A DNA stretch of 64,000 bases from Rosa chinensis (lineage: Eukaryota; Streptophyta; Magnoliopsida; Rosales; Rosaceae): positions 8,106,001 through 8,170,000 of the forward strand of contig NC_037094.1 of assembly GCF_002994745.2 (NCBI RefSeq), in the 5' to 3' direction. The notes under the pieces were generated by a model. It was not told the origin of the DNA. It worked only from the letters and a program-made list of their open reading frames with translations, and did not search any database. This document shows positions 48,096-60,800 of the stretch, piece after piece. The position numbers were made by a program, and so were the translations under genes. Numbering within the stretch: position 1 is the stretch's first letter; every line of letters starts with the position of its first letter.

Positions 48096-48840
48096 GCCTA
48101 AAGTCTCGTTTGTTTTGCGGAATTGAGGGCTTTGAGAAAGGAAAGAACAACTTTTCTTTAAGAAGGGAAAATATGAGGGAAATTGAATCATCTCATCCTC
48201 CAAATGAATTATTTTTCCTTCCACTTTTCCTGCATTAATTGTGTATTACTTACATAGTATAAGTACATTTATATCCTTGTTGAAAATTATTATTGACAAT
48301 TTTATTTAAAAAGTTTATGAGATTTGTTTCCTTTCCTCACACAAACCAAACACTAGGGCCTCGTTTGGTTCGCGGAAAGGAAAGTAGTTCCTTTGTCTTT
48401 CCCATGGGAAGGGAAATGAACTTTCCGAAGAACTTTCCATTCCGATGTTTGGTAATGTATGGAAAGTTATCTGGAAAGTTGTTAAAAAGTATGTAATTAA
48501 TGGAATAAAATAATATGTTGTGAGTAATAAATGCAAGGAAATAAGGGGGGAAAGTGATTCATTTGGAGTATGGAAGGAACCATTTTCCCCCTATTTTCCT
48601 TTGCTTCAGGAAAGTATTTCCTTTCCTTTTGCATCCCAAACACAGGAAAGGAACAACTTTCCTTTCCTGATGCTTACTTTCCGTGAACCAAACAAGGGAA
48701 GGAAACAAACATATGTTTTCTTCTTACTTCCCAACGTTTTCAAATGGTGGAAAGAAAAGTTAGTTGGAAGTTTGTTTTCCGTTCCCATAGGATTTCCTAA
48801 GGAATTGATTTTCTTTCCGCGAATCAAACGAGCCTTAAGA
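48096..48840. mobile_element. Cluster of hAT-like MITEs (CTCGTTTGGTTCGCGGAAAG ends)
   Basis: TCGTTTGGTTCGCGGAAAG at 48361 and its inverse CTTTCCGCGAATCAAACGAG near 48816-48835 form one pair of inverted ends. TCTCGTTTGTTTTGCGG at 48104 pairs with ACACAAACCAAAC near 48339, and an inner CTTTCCGTGAACCAAAC lies near 48675. This suggests two or three related elements side by side or nested. Open frames here come from GGAAAG/CTTTCC-rich DNA and have no domain. Confidence 0.65.
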
Positions 48841-49059
48841 TTAAAGAGATGGAAGAATCGATTTCTCTCTCGGTAGCAGTGTTGAACCGAGCTTCTGCTG
48901 TTTATTTGGATGATTGTGAGGTAGTAGAATTTTTTTTCTTTCAAAATTGATAAAATAAGTGTTATATGAGGTGCAATTCTAGGGGCCAAAGAACAAGACT
49001 ACATCCAAATTTTGATTCAACAAAAATAAAAAACCACTTGGGGTCATTGCCCCCACTCA

Positions 49060-50890
49060 TCTCTATGTATGTTCACCACTGCTACCCACTATGCTGTCCA
49101 ACAAGTTTGCTTGGCTTGGGGTGCCCAACAGGAGCTGAAAAGCTCCATGAGACCTTGTCAGCCATCGAACTTGTGCTTGTGATGCAGAGAGGAAGCAAAT
49201 GCAGAATTCCTTCATCACGCATTGGTTATGAAACCTAAAAGATGTTTGCAAGGATGCTGAGGATATAGTCAACAAATTTCAATTCATAAAGCTCTGACTC
49301 AAAGTGCTGATGAATGACCATGGGAGCTACGAAGCAAAGGTACACAAATTCTTCTCCTGCTGGAATACAGTCATATTTCACTTCAAAATGGGTCGTAAAA
49401 TCAAAAAGATTAGAGAAAGACTAGTTGAGATTGGTGATGAAAAGACAAAGTTTTCTCTCTTTAAAAATTGATGAATTAGCTAACAATTGTGGTGTGCCCT
49501 AAACAGTGAATGATAATAGAAAGGAGATGGATTCATTATTGGAGGCCAATGTTGTTGGAAGAGATGAGGACAGAAACCAGATTATTAACCATTTCTTGAA
49601 GGAGCGTAATGAGAATATTTCGGTTATCTATATCATTGGGTTAGGTGGGTTAGGAAAAACCACACGAGCTCTCTTCTCTCCAAAACTCTCTCCAAAATTT
49701 AGAAAAAGCCTCTTGCAGTGAAGAGCTTTAGGTCCTCCCCAAGGCTGCTCGTGTTCTTGAAGGCCTAGCTGTGTGTTCTCTTAACGTTCTCCAAACTTCC
49801 TTAAAGATCAAAAAGTATAATCTATGGTTATGTTTTTTTGTTAAGAACGAGTTTATGTTAGTAATTTTTAGATTTGTTTCTTTATGTTCTTGAGTTGTTT
49901 ATGATATCTTTACAACCTGATTTCTTGTCATCCTTTTATATCTTTAAGCATATGATTTTGGTTGAACAATGATATTAATCTGCAGGTTAATAAAGGAAAA
50001 TTTGTGTTCTAATTCACCTAATCGTTTTAGGGCAGAAATTAAAGTAGTAAAGACTATGAACAAAGGTGGAGATTATATGCTACATGTTTTGTGTGTTTGT
50101 AACTTTTTATGGATGCATACATGTTTGAATTCAGAATTCTAATTGCAATTAATTATTCATGTTTAACTTTGATGGATGCTCTTTAATATTAACTTAATGT
50201 TTTATATGAAATATTTTTAGTTATGAACTTTTCCTAACTTAGGATATTAAAAAGAAGAATTAAAAAGTAGTACTCGATCTCTTTAGACTTGTACGTACTT
50301 TGAATTCATTTATGATATTTAGTGTTGGCATAATTTTAGATTCTATAGATTGAAATAACTCGTTGCATGTTAATATGGGTTGAAATTCTGATTTGAGTGT
50401 GAAGAAGTCGATCATATATATATAATTATCTCTTTGTTAGATGTTGGAGCCAAAGGAAGTAAAATCATCGTAACAACACGTGATAAATCAATTGCTTCAC
50501 TTGTGCACCCTATGCATATGCATTCTTTAGAAAGTCTTTCTCTTGAGGATTCCATTCCTTTGTTTGGAAAAAGTGTATTTAATGAATGAGAGCAGCAACG
50601 TTATGACTTGATGAAATTTGGGAAGAAAATTGTGAATAAGTGTGGACGCTGTTCCCTTAGAACTACCTTTTCTAGCTAGTTTGCTTCGCTTGAAAAGAAA
50701 GCAATACCACTAGTTATAAGTAAAAGATGATAAAATATGGAGTTTGTCAGGGAAAGACAACAAGCTGCACTAAAATTGAGTTACAATGCATTGCCACCTC
50801 ACTTGAAACCCTGTTTTGCCTTTTATGCACTTTACCCTAAGGATTATGAATTTCATAGTAAAGAAATAGTCTCATTATGGATGACATAAG
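49060..50890 (+). pseudogene. CC-NB-ARC (CNL) disease-resistance pseudogene
   Basis: An N-terminal coiled-coil-like piece appears near 49110-49300 (GAEKLHETLSAIELVL). Then VVGRDEDRNQIINHFL and an intact P-loop GLGGLGKTT (49638-49664). After about 770 bp of unrelated AT-rich DNA the NB-ARC resumes at 50440: GAKGSKIIVTTRDKS (RNBS-B), LESLSLEDSIPLFGK, and an RNBS-D block [19 protein letters not shown] at about 50790-50850. The GLPL box is destroyed, several stops are present and no LRR was seen. CNL proteins are intracellular immune receptors; this copy is dead. Confidence 0.8.
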
Positions 50891-51371
50891 ACTTCCTCAT
50901 ATCCTGTTATATCATAATTCATATACATATTTGTGCCCTAAAACATAGAAATTCCTCGTTCTAAAGTTCAATTTAATGTTGACTAATCCAATTCCGTGTT
51001 TTGTAGAAAATCTTGACAAGAGGAGAAAAAAGTGAAATTTTGGCAAATTTTCCGTGCACCACCACTTTTGGCGGCGCACCACCACTCATGATGGTGCCAT
51101 GTATTTTCCGGCCATATTCATGGAGGAGTAAGGAGGATGAGTACCATACCATCTATTCCATTAAACCATTCACCATCGAAATTGAGATATTCCTATTGTG
51201 GATGCCTATGGTTGAATCAAGTTATATAATCCTTATTAAGTTCAAATGTTGTTCATGTTTACACTAGCTAGTAGCATGATTGCATTGTTTTAATTCAATC
51301 TGCTATCCATAATATAACTAATAGTTTAGACATATGATTGCATAGTTTTATGAATTTTCCTTTCAAACTGT

Positions 51372-52522
51372 TTGATTGAATCAACTGAGATGAACAAACG
51401 TTTTGCCGCACAAATGGAGGAGTTTAAGAAGCAGCAAGAGGCAGCTATGGAAGAGAATGCAAGGAAGGTGAATGAACTCACAAGACTTCAAATTGGTAGA
51501 TGGATGAAAGAAGCTGGTTTTTCAGGGACTGAAACAGCACCACAAGTAGATAACGACCCAATGACACAGCTTGCAGCAGTCCAACCACAATGCAATAGAC
51601 CTGCGATTCCAACCCCACCTATCAAGGATGTCTATTGACCCGAAATGCCTCAAACTTTGCCAGAATCGTAGCTGAATTGAAAGAGTTAGTTTCACCTACT
51701 ATTATCTAGTTTGATGGTTATGTTTTTGCCTACTCTGAGTTAGTTCTCAAAGTATTTTGATGAAAATTATTCTTGGACAAGGATTATGTTGTTAAAGGGG
51801 AAAAATCTTAGTGATATTCCACCTTAAACAATAATGTATTCTAGAAAACTGCCTTGTTTTTTGTAATCCAAGAATTTACCTTCATATGAAATGTATTTTG
51901 CTAGAAATGTAAAGGACATCTTGCTATGAATGTAAAGTTTTAATATTTTCGATTCAATTGTGGATTTGTTCATTTTATTGTAAATATTTGAAGTATATTT
52001 ATTAATGTTGAAAAATAAAAGTATTATTATGTTCAGGTGCAGATTAATTAATAATTTTTTTAAAAATGTTGTCACTTTTACACACTGAAATCAGTGCGAG
52101 TTAGATTATATAGATTTCACACGAAAATCTGTGTCAATAATGTTATAGGTTTTGACACAGAAATCAGTGTGAAATAGAGTTTATATATTTGGCACAGAAA
52201 TCCGTGCAAAATATAGTTGTTTACAGAAATCCGTATGAAATACAGTTTACACATTTGACACAGAAATCCGTGTGAAATAGAGTTGTTCACACGGATTGCG
52301 TTCCATTACGGTAATTTATATTTATTGGAAGATATTGGAGCCCACGTCTAATATTCACAAAATAATCTGTGTGAGATGAGCATTACCCCCCCTCCAAACC
52401 ATACGGTAACTCCATCTGTGCGTGTACGTTAGGTAAAAGCCATCACACACTGAAATCCGTGTGAGAAAGTCTTATAACACACAGATTTTAATCTGTGGGT
52501 AATTGTTATTTTGCTAGTAGTG
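51372..52522 (+). mobile_element. 3' part of a CACTA (En/Spm) DNA transposon
   Basis: The element ends ATTTTGCTAGTAGTG at 52522, the inverse of the CACTAC terminus that defines CACTA elements. Inward (52080-52500) are about ten subterminal repeats built on ACACAGAAATCCGTGTGAAAT, in both orientations, typical of transposase binding sites. Upstream, an 88-residue open frame (51372-51638; MEEFKKQQEAAMEENARKV) resembles the C-terminal coiled part of CACTA-encoded proteins. I did not find the left terminus, so the copy is probably truncated. Confidence 0.75.
52080..52500. repeat. CACTA subterminal repeat array
   Basis: Short units such as ACACAGAAATCCGTGTGAAA occur near 52081, 52117, 52154, 52193, 52223, 52257, 52361, 52445 and 52480, with variable spacing. 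Each unit is itself close to palindromic (ACAC...GTGT). They lie directly inside the element terminus at 52522. Confidence 0.8.
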
Positions 52523-52609
52523 CAATTTGGCCAGAAACTCAATAAGAATCTGTGTATGGAATTGTAAGTTTAGATTTCTGAAGTGCGGAGCCAATATCAA
52601 ATGCAGAAG

Positions 52610-53060
52610 ATTGCACTGTTGTGGTCATATACGGAGACATGACATGGATTAGGTTTAAATCTAAGAACATAAATGGAGTGGAATTATTGACATTGTTCAT
52701 GTCGATGGAGAAAAAAAGGTTTATGCTTTTTATATTTATAATGATGAAGTTTTAACCTTTGATACAAATACTCATACCACAAACTCATCAAATACGAAAG
52801 TGGTCGAACACAGCATTGGATCAAGTGATTATTATTCCGTAGTCAAGAGAGATTTCATGTATACGTACAGTAGAGAAAGAAATATTGTTGATGGTTGAAA
52901 GGTATAAGAGCTACTGGAAAGAAGGGATTTCAAATGAAATAGTGAGATATATACAAGATTTTCAAATTGAGTTCCGATAAGTGTGAGTGGATTTGAGAAA
53001 GATACTGTAGGTGATCTTGCTCTCTTTGCTGGTTTTCATTCATCTACTTAAGGAGTAACC
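52610..53060 (+). pseudogene. F-box/DUF295 (KIB1-4 beta-propeller) pseudogene, copy A
   Basis: Read across frameshifts, it gives WSGIIDIVHVDGEKKVYAF, then DEVLTFDTNTHTTNSSN, aligned to copy B at 53790-54309. The pattern fits the beta-propeller of plant DUF295/KIB1-4 F-box proteins. Several stops and frame changes show it is dead. Confidence 0.55.
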
Positions 53061-53394
53061 CGCTTCATGGATGGTTTCTGCATGGCCATTGTATTTGTCC
53101 GAGTCCTTTTGCCTTGTAAATTAAGTTGATCTCCCTTGTAAAGTTGCCTTCTCGGGTTGGACGAAATCGCTTATGCATTTTCTAGGTTCGATTTTGAAAA
53201 GATTAGTGCTGCTATTAGACTCTTGCATTTCATCGTGGTCGCATCAGAGCCGGCCATGCGCTAAGATGTTAGATCATCAACATCCATTGCTTCTGATTCC
53301 CAGTGAGTAGAAATTTACATGGAATTCATAAAACGTCTTTGATAATACATTGATCAAATAAGTCTACGGAATAAGCGATTTTGTGGATATTCAA

Positions 53395-54309
53395 AAGGAT
53401 GGTTAGTAGTTGTGGAAAGAGATTTAGGAGTGACACTAGTAAATGTAAATCCATCCCGTAGGCTTGAAGGGTCTGACAAGAAAAAACTCAATCATTCGTC
53501 TTCCTCCTCTGCATGTTCCATATTACCAAAGGGAGCATTGGCCACCTATATTGTGTCACTGTTATGTCCAAAAGGCTATAATTTGATTAATCTCAAACAC
53601 AGAAAAATCCCCTGTTGTGGTCATATACGGGAAACGTTCTAAGTTTGATGAATATCAAACACAGAAAGATGCACTTTTATGTCCACAAGGCTATAATTTG
53701 ATTAATATCAAACACAGAAAAATGCACCGTTGTCGTGTCTTTACCAAGTTTGATGAGTGGCTTTTATGAGTTTTATCAAACATGGTAAAGACACGACATG
53801 CATGGACTTACGTTGAATCTGATAACATAGAATGGTTCGGAATTGAGGAGCTTGTTCATGTTGGTGGAGACAAATTCTATGCTTTTCCTGAGCGAAATAA
53901 TGATGTTTTATCTTTTGATATAAATACTCATACCGCAAACTCATCAAATCCAAAACGGGGTTGAACAAAACATATATTTTATCACTGATCTTTATTTATT
54001 TTCTATTAAAGACTGATTTCATGTATACTGTGGAGAAAGAATTATTCATGGTTAGAAGGTATACGAGCCTAGTTCTCAAATATTGAAACAGTGAGATACA
54101 AGATTTTCAAATTGCGTTGCCATAAGCGTGAGTGGATTGAGAAAGACACCGTAAGTGAAGTTGCTTTCTTTGTGGGTTATAGATCATCAGTCTTAGTATT
54201 GGCTGGCTTCAAATTTTCCAGGATTCATGAATCTTTTGGTGTCTATTACATGGAAGTCAAACATATTCACTGGTTTAATTACAAGACAGATTTTAAGGAA
54301 GTAAGCTAG
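53395..54309 (+). pseudogene. F-box/DUF295 (KIB1-4 beta-propeller) pseudogene, copy B
   Basis: It opens with a first propeller block (WLVVVERDLGVTLVNVNPS, 53400-53455). A disrupted repeat-bearing region follows, then EWFGIEELVHVGGDKFYAF and DVLSFDINTHTANSSN (53800-53960), and finally KIFKLRCHKREWIEKDTV, VAFFVGYRSSVLVLA (54100-54210). These are hallmark blocks of DUF295 proteins. The frame is broken in at least three places and no F-box is visible. Confidence 0.6.
53570..53735. repeat. 115-bp imperfect tandem duplication in pseudogene B
   Basis: GGCTATAATTTGATTAAT plus CAAACACAGAAAAAT occurs at 53574 and again at 53689. A third partial AATATCAAACACAGAAAGAT lies between at about 53650. Confidence 0.7.
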
Positions 54310-54758
54310 GAACGCTCCACTTTGTCCATGCAGAGCTTTGACTGCTTCAGCTACGTACTCAATGCTGCAGCCTGCAAGTGCAGAGAACTGGTCAAAATAG
54401 TCAAAGTAATTATTACAATATATAATATATCACAGAGAGCACAAAACAACTTGCATTATGAGACTGCTCGCACATCCAACCTAGTTTTAGGCGATGGTAA
54501 TTTTCCACGAAGAATCCAAATTGGTCTGCAAAATCAATTAAAGGAGGACAAATGAATTGATTTTCATACCAACAGAAAGTTCCATTAAGACGTGGCTTGT
54601 ACACTGATGTGAAATTACGTTCAAAATTGTTGTCAAAGTAAAAGTGGAAGACTAATGGACTCGTAACTAGAACAGAAACAGCCAAAGACCAAGACTTAGA
54701 CTTGGTATGAAGTGCTTGGTTGGCAACGAAATGCTTGAGTACTAGGGGCGAAACAGAT

Positions 54759-54770
54759 TAATATATAGAC
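54759..54770 (+). promoter_or_regulatory. Candidate TATA box of mannosidase copy 2
   Basis: TAATATATAGAC lies 57 bp before the ATG at 54827, a plausible TATA position for a short leader. The preceding 54310-54758 holds no recognisable gene. Confidence 0.4.
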
Positions 54771-54826
54771 ACAGCTTAATTCTGAGCTGATCGATCAGTT
54801 CTCAGCATACAAGTTTTGTTATATCA

Positions 54827-57800
54827 ATGGCGGTTGAAGCTTGTTGCTTACGGCTTCTCGTGGTACTAATTGTGTTTCTAAATGTAGAATCCAAGTTCAT
54901 GGCCTACAATACAACGTCGCAGATTGTCCCCGGAAAGCTTAACGTTCATTTAGTTCCTCACACCCATGACGATGTCGGATGGCGGAAAACCGTTGACCAG
55001 TACTACACCGGTGCCAATAATTCTCTCCTGGTAATTCATTCATGATCACTGCCCTGCAATCTCCATCATATGCTTATAATAGTTGCTGCTTGTGCGTGTA
55101 GTTTATTACTGTTTGTCCTCCCTCCACTTTTTTAGTACATTTTGTTTTTCTTTAGATCTTTGTTAGTGTTTCACTTGAGTCTTTACTGTTCATTTTCATT
55201 AAATTTTCTATGGTTATATGTAAAATGTCACCCCAATAATAGTCTTCAATCCCTTAAATTCTTTGTTAAATAAGAATGACCGTCACTCTTAATTTACTAC
55301 CGCACTGATATTGTCCCAATTTAACTACTAACAAACTATATTTTCTTTTGTGCCGTAAGTCCTGATGTGGATCCTCACTCTCCAGCATTCTCATGTTTAG
55401 TTTTCCCTACAATTGCTGAGCTCTACTCATCGTGGACTTATTAAGATAAAAAAAATAAAAATAAAAAACTGACAGTGATAAAGTTACAGGACGCTCCCGC
55501 TTGTGTTCGAAACGTGTTGGATTCTTTAGTTCCCGCATTGTTGGCCGATAAGAACCGCAAGTTCATATATGCTGAGCAGGTAATGATCAACACTGCGAAA
55601 ATGATCGTCTCATTTTCAGCTCAAGAATTGGACTATGGAGATGGCCGGTTATCATAATTATCATTATTTGTACAGGCATTTTTTCAACTATGGTGGAGAG
55701 AACAGAGCGAGGTGATCCAAGACACAGTCAAGAAGCTAGTCGGCTCTGGCCAACTGGAATTCATGTAAGCCAATAATGCAATGTTCTTCCTAAAGGCATC
55801 AATTCAAGTTGACCTATTCTGATGCATGTTGTCCTTGTTTTTCATTTGCGATTTGTATTTCTGGGTTGCAGAAATGGGGGATGTGCATGCAAGATGAGGC
55901 TGCTACGCATTACATTGATATGATTGATCAGACGACTCTAGGGCATCGATTTATTAAGCAAGAGTTCAATGTGACTCCAAGAGTTGGCTGGCAAATCGAT
56001 TCGTTTGGACATTCTTCTGTGCAGGCTTACCTTTTGGCGGCTGAGGTATGCTTTTTCGTTGAATGTCTTGTTCTTGAAAATATCAAACATATATGTGAAA
56101 TTTAGGTACCATCCTGCCCCTTTTACGAGTTTTTCTCCGAAAATTAAGAAGCCTTATGTCAATTGACTAATAAGTAATAACTATGTAATCCTGAATTAAA
56201 TGGCGATCGGAAGAATGGTAGTTTGGTTAAGAGGAATGCATAGTAAGTTAACAGTTGCTAACATTAGCCCTCTTGTTGGCATAGGTTGGCTTTGATTCCC
56301 TATTTTTTGGACGAATCGACTACCAAGATATAGCTACGAGGAAAAATGAGAAAAGCCTTGAGGTTGTGTGGCGGGGTTCTAAGAGTCTCGGTTCATCTGC
56401 ACAGGTGGGTGTGCCACAGTGTTATGTTTGTTCTGATAATGTCGGATGGATTTCTACTATTTCTGCTTTGCAACTATGCTGTTTTGATTATGTATTTTAC
56501 TATTTTTTGAATTTTGCAGTTGTATTAAGAATCAAATTATTTGCCTCTGCAGATTTTTGCTGGTGCATTCCCTACGCTATATGTTCCTCCTTCTCATAAT
56601 TTCTACTTTGACACTGATGACGTCCCCCCTCTTGTACAAGTGAGTCCACTGTCAATGATTGATCTGACAGAAAGTTAACATATAGCTTTCAGCTCTGTAT
56701 TTATAGAACTTTTCATTTACTTTGCTTTTCCTGTTTGAAGGATAATATGAATCTTGGTGACTACAATGTGGCAGATCGCATTAATGATTTTGTATCTGAA
56801 GCAATATCACAAGTAAGATGCAGGATGCATGATGTCAATATTGGCACTCAACATACAGTCTGTCAAGGCATATATTTTATTCTCAAGAAATAGTCCAATT
56901 TCCAAATCTGTCAAGGCTTCACATATTGCTTGCTTCTCTTTTCCAGGCAAACATTACTCGTACAAATCATATCATGTGGACCATGGGAAAGGATTTCGCG
57001 TATCAATATGCTAATTCATGGTTCAGTCAGATGGACAAATTCATTCATCATGTGAATCAAGTTAGTTCATCGGTGCATGCTGTAATTTCTGTTTTTATAC
57101 AGTGTTTCTATCCTTTTAGTAGCATGTATCTCAATTCTTAATGAATTTTCTGTCTTGATGAAATCACCGGTATAAATGGTTGTAGGATGGGCGTGTCAAT
57201 GCCCTATACTCAACCCCATCAATATACACCGATGCCAAACATGCAACAAATGAGTCCTGGCCAATCAAGAGTGATGACTTCTTTCCGTGAGTTGAAGTAT
57301 TTGAAATTCAAAGTCACTTCCAGACTTCCAGTACCGCATTCTGTTTCTTGATTTTCCTGACCTATAGTTGTGTTCATTTTTCAGATATGCTAGTGAAGTG
57401 AATGCATACTGGACTGGATATTTTACAAGCAGGCCAGCCCTCAAACGTTATGTTAGAATGATGAGTAGCTACTATTTGGTATACTCTTTTGAATAACTTG
57501 GTTTGTGTTGATAATAATTATGTTTCAGTTCTTTTATTGAAACATTTAAGACTCGTATGGTAAGTTTTGAGACAATGTATGTGCAGGCAGCAAGGCAATT
57601 GGAATTTTTTACGGGAATAAGTAAATCAGGGCCTAACACAGATTCTCTGGCTGATGCTTTAGCGATTGCTCAACATCATGATGCAGTTAGTGGCACATCT
57701 AGGCAGCACGTAGCTGATGATTATACAAAACGACTTTCAATAGGTTACAAGGAGGTAAAATATGATATCTCCTGATATTCTTAGGAGTTTCTGTGCTTTT

Positions 57801-60800
57801 TATTTAAACTTAAATTGGCTCTTGCAGGCTGAGAAGGTTGTTGCAGAATCACTTTCTTGCTTGATAAGTTCAAGATTAAGCACTGGTTGCAAGAGTGTAG
57901 TAACAAAGTTTCAACAGGCAAAGATACTCATTATCCTACATATTTTAGGCTCTTTCACTTAAAATTTTGATAACATGTGAAAATTATGTTCTTATTTCAG
58001 TGTCCACTTCTGAATATTAGCTATTGCCCCCCGTCAGAAGTTGATCTTTCAAAGGGAAAACACCTGGTGAGGATAGTTCAATGATGAGGTTTGATCATTG
58101 CCATGATTCTATTTTGATTATGAGGTAAAAATTATTAATTCCATGACGTATTCGCTTTTGTAGGTTATTGTTGTCTATAACCCTCTGGGATGGAAAAGAG
58201 AGGATGTGATAAAGATTCCTGTGAGTTATAATTTTTGTTACATATTCTCATCCTTGCTGTAAGTGTTTTTAGATGGAATCAAAACAGGTTATTCAATTAT
58301 TTATTGTCTTCTATGCCTGAAGTATTATTAATTAGCTTCTAGATGTGCTTCAGAAATCAACAATAAGCAATCGTTTTGTCCTTTAGATAAAATATGAGCA
58401 ATACATTTGCGGTGTGCATATAATTTTTGCATGCATGGTTTATGTACAAGTAAAAAGATTAGTAATTTAACCTGTGTGGGTAAGTATATGTTTTTGTTTT
58501 CAATACTTTTTTTTATTGTTTTGAGGCAATGATCGTTTTGATCTGGCACAGGTTGTCAGTGAAAAAGTCACTGTAAAGGACTCCACCGGAAAGGAAATTG
58601 AATCACAGATTCTACCGCTGCTTAATGCATCTGTCAGCATAAGAAATGACCATGTTAAGGCATATTTGGGTATAGCACCGAGTGTGACCACAAGTTATTG
58701 GCTTGCATTTTCAGCAACTGTACCACCTCTTGGTTTTAGCACTTACATGGTCTCAAGTGCTGCCACACAGACAGGTTAAGCATCTGAATTTTCATCTGTT
58801 TGAGGAAAGATAAGTCGACCTGCATAATATGTCTTAGATTTTGATTGATAGGCCACCTTAAAATTGCAGCTACTACTTCAGAGAGACATACAGTGTACAA
58901 GACAGAAACAAGTCAAAATGAAACAATAAAAGTTGGGCCTGGAAACTTGAAACTCATTTATTCTGGAAACGATGGAAAACTGATTCAGTACACAAACAGC
59001 AGAAGCTCGGTATGTAAATTTGGCTCACATGCATGTAGATTTAGCTCTGTTTCATTCCTTTTCTTTCTCTACAAGTTTTTTCACCTCCATCAGCACTGCT
59101 TTAGTTTAGTATATATACTGCGTTACTGCATGATCTGATTTCACATCTTTCTTACAATGAAGGTCAAAGAGTCGGTAACACAATCATTTAGCTACTACCC
59201 TGGAGATGATGGAAGTGTGGTGGATTACGGTGAGGATGGAAATCCTCATTTTCAGGTAGTAAAGATGTATCATATATGGAAATCTTCAGCTGTTGATCTG
59301 TTGCATATATTTATTGGTTTTCAGCATTGTACTGTAGTTGACTTATATTTTAAAGGTTTATACATACTATAGAGAATTAAAAGGAGATTGATATTTCAAT
59401 TTTTTGAAGGCCTCAGGAGCATATGTCTTCCGTCCTAATGGTACATATCCCATTAAATCCGAAGGGCAGGTACTTACATGATACCTTTTGACGTACTACT
59501 GTAGAACTTTATCCTGGGATGAGTGGGATCACAGTAGAAAAATAGAGGATTTACCATTCAGATTTGCAGGTTGCTTTGACTATTTTAAGGGGACCATTGT
59601 TGGATGAAATACATGAAAGGATCAACTCTTGGATATATCAGGTAAATAGCCCCACAACTTGGACAACTGATGTATCCATCACATTGTCAATCTTCCTTTC
59701 TCTTGTTAAAAATCAATAGTTATCTGTTTGAAAATTTCATTGTCAGCATTAGTAATAGTTATTTGTTGCATGCCATAACAGGTCACTAGAGTGTACAGGG
59801 AAAAAGAGCATGCTGAGATTGAATTTACTGTGAGTTAACTGCACTCTATTTCTCATCTCCATTTCATGTGCATACGAATATCAGAAGACGTACTATTACA
59901 GTTTGGAGAATTAGTTTTTACAACAATCTTTTCATTTTCAGATAGGGCCTATACCAGTTGATGATAGAATAGGCAAAGAGATTGTAACTAAGATTACAAC
60001 CAGCATGAGAACCAACAAACAATTCTACACAGATTCTAACGGGCGCGATTTTATTCAAAGAGTATGTTGAGTGCTTTCTTTCATTTATAGTACCAATCAA
60101 AACCATCATATACAACACGTTTGCTAGTTGATTTTCATATACCCTAATTCAGTGGGTGCAACTTCTTGTTGTAATCATTTCTATTTGAAGATTCGAGACT
60201 ACAGAAAAGACTGGGACCTGGAAGTAAACCAACCTGTCGCAGGAAACTATTATCCGGTATCAACTTTCATTATGTACCAGTACTATTGCAGTAGAAGTTT
60301 ATTTTGATCACTAGAACTTTTGTGGGACTATGAATTGATTAATTTTTTAGCCCTCATATGTCAAACTCCAATTTATATTGTCCTTTCAGATTAATCTGGG
60401 AATCTATACTAAAGATAACAACACAGAGCTGTCAGTATTAGTGGATAGATCTGTAGGGGGATCCAGCATTGTGGACGGGCAATTGGAACTGATGCTTCAT
60501 AGGTTTATTCTAGTGAAAAATGAATAGCATTGTCTTTTTTTTTTTGTTTTGAATATTGTAATGTCTTGAACTAACCAGTTTGATTGATCCTACATGGTTG
60601 TTTAAGCCTCAGCATGAATTTACTAATAAGCGAATTTACCTTTTATTAGGAGATTGCTTGCAGATGATGACAAAGGTATTGCAGAACAACTAGATGAAAT
60701 AGTGTGCATTGAACATGATTGCAAAGGACTAACAGTAAGACCACACAACCAACCATATGGTTCTTAATTTTCACAAAGACCATAATATTTCACATCAGAG

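Noticed and set aside
48520..48989. 118- and 127-residue open frames
   Set aside because: They lie in the GGAAAG/CTTTCC-rich MITE cluster and have repetitive composition.
52080..52500. Short repeats with spacers that resemble a CRISPR array
   Set aside because: Units vary in sequence, orientation and spacing, the genome is a plant, and the array ends at a CACTA terminus.
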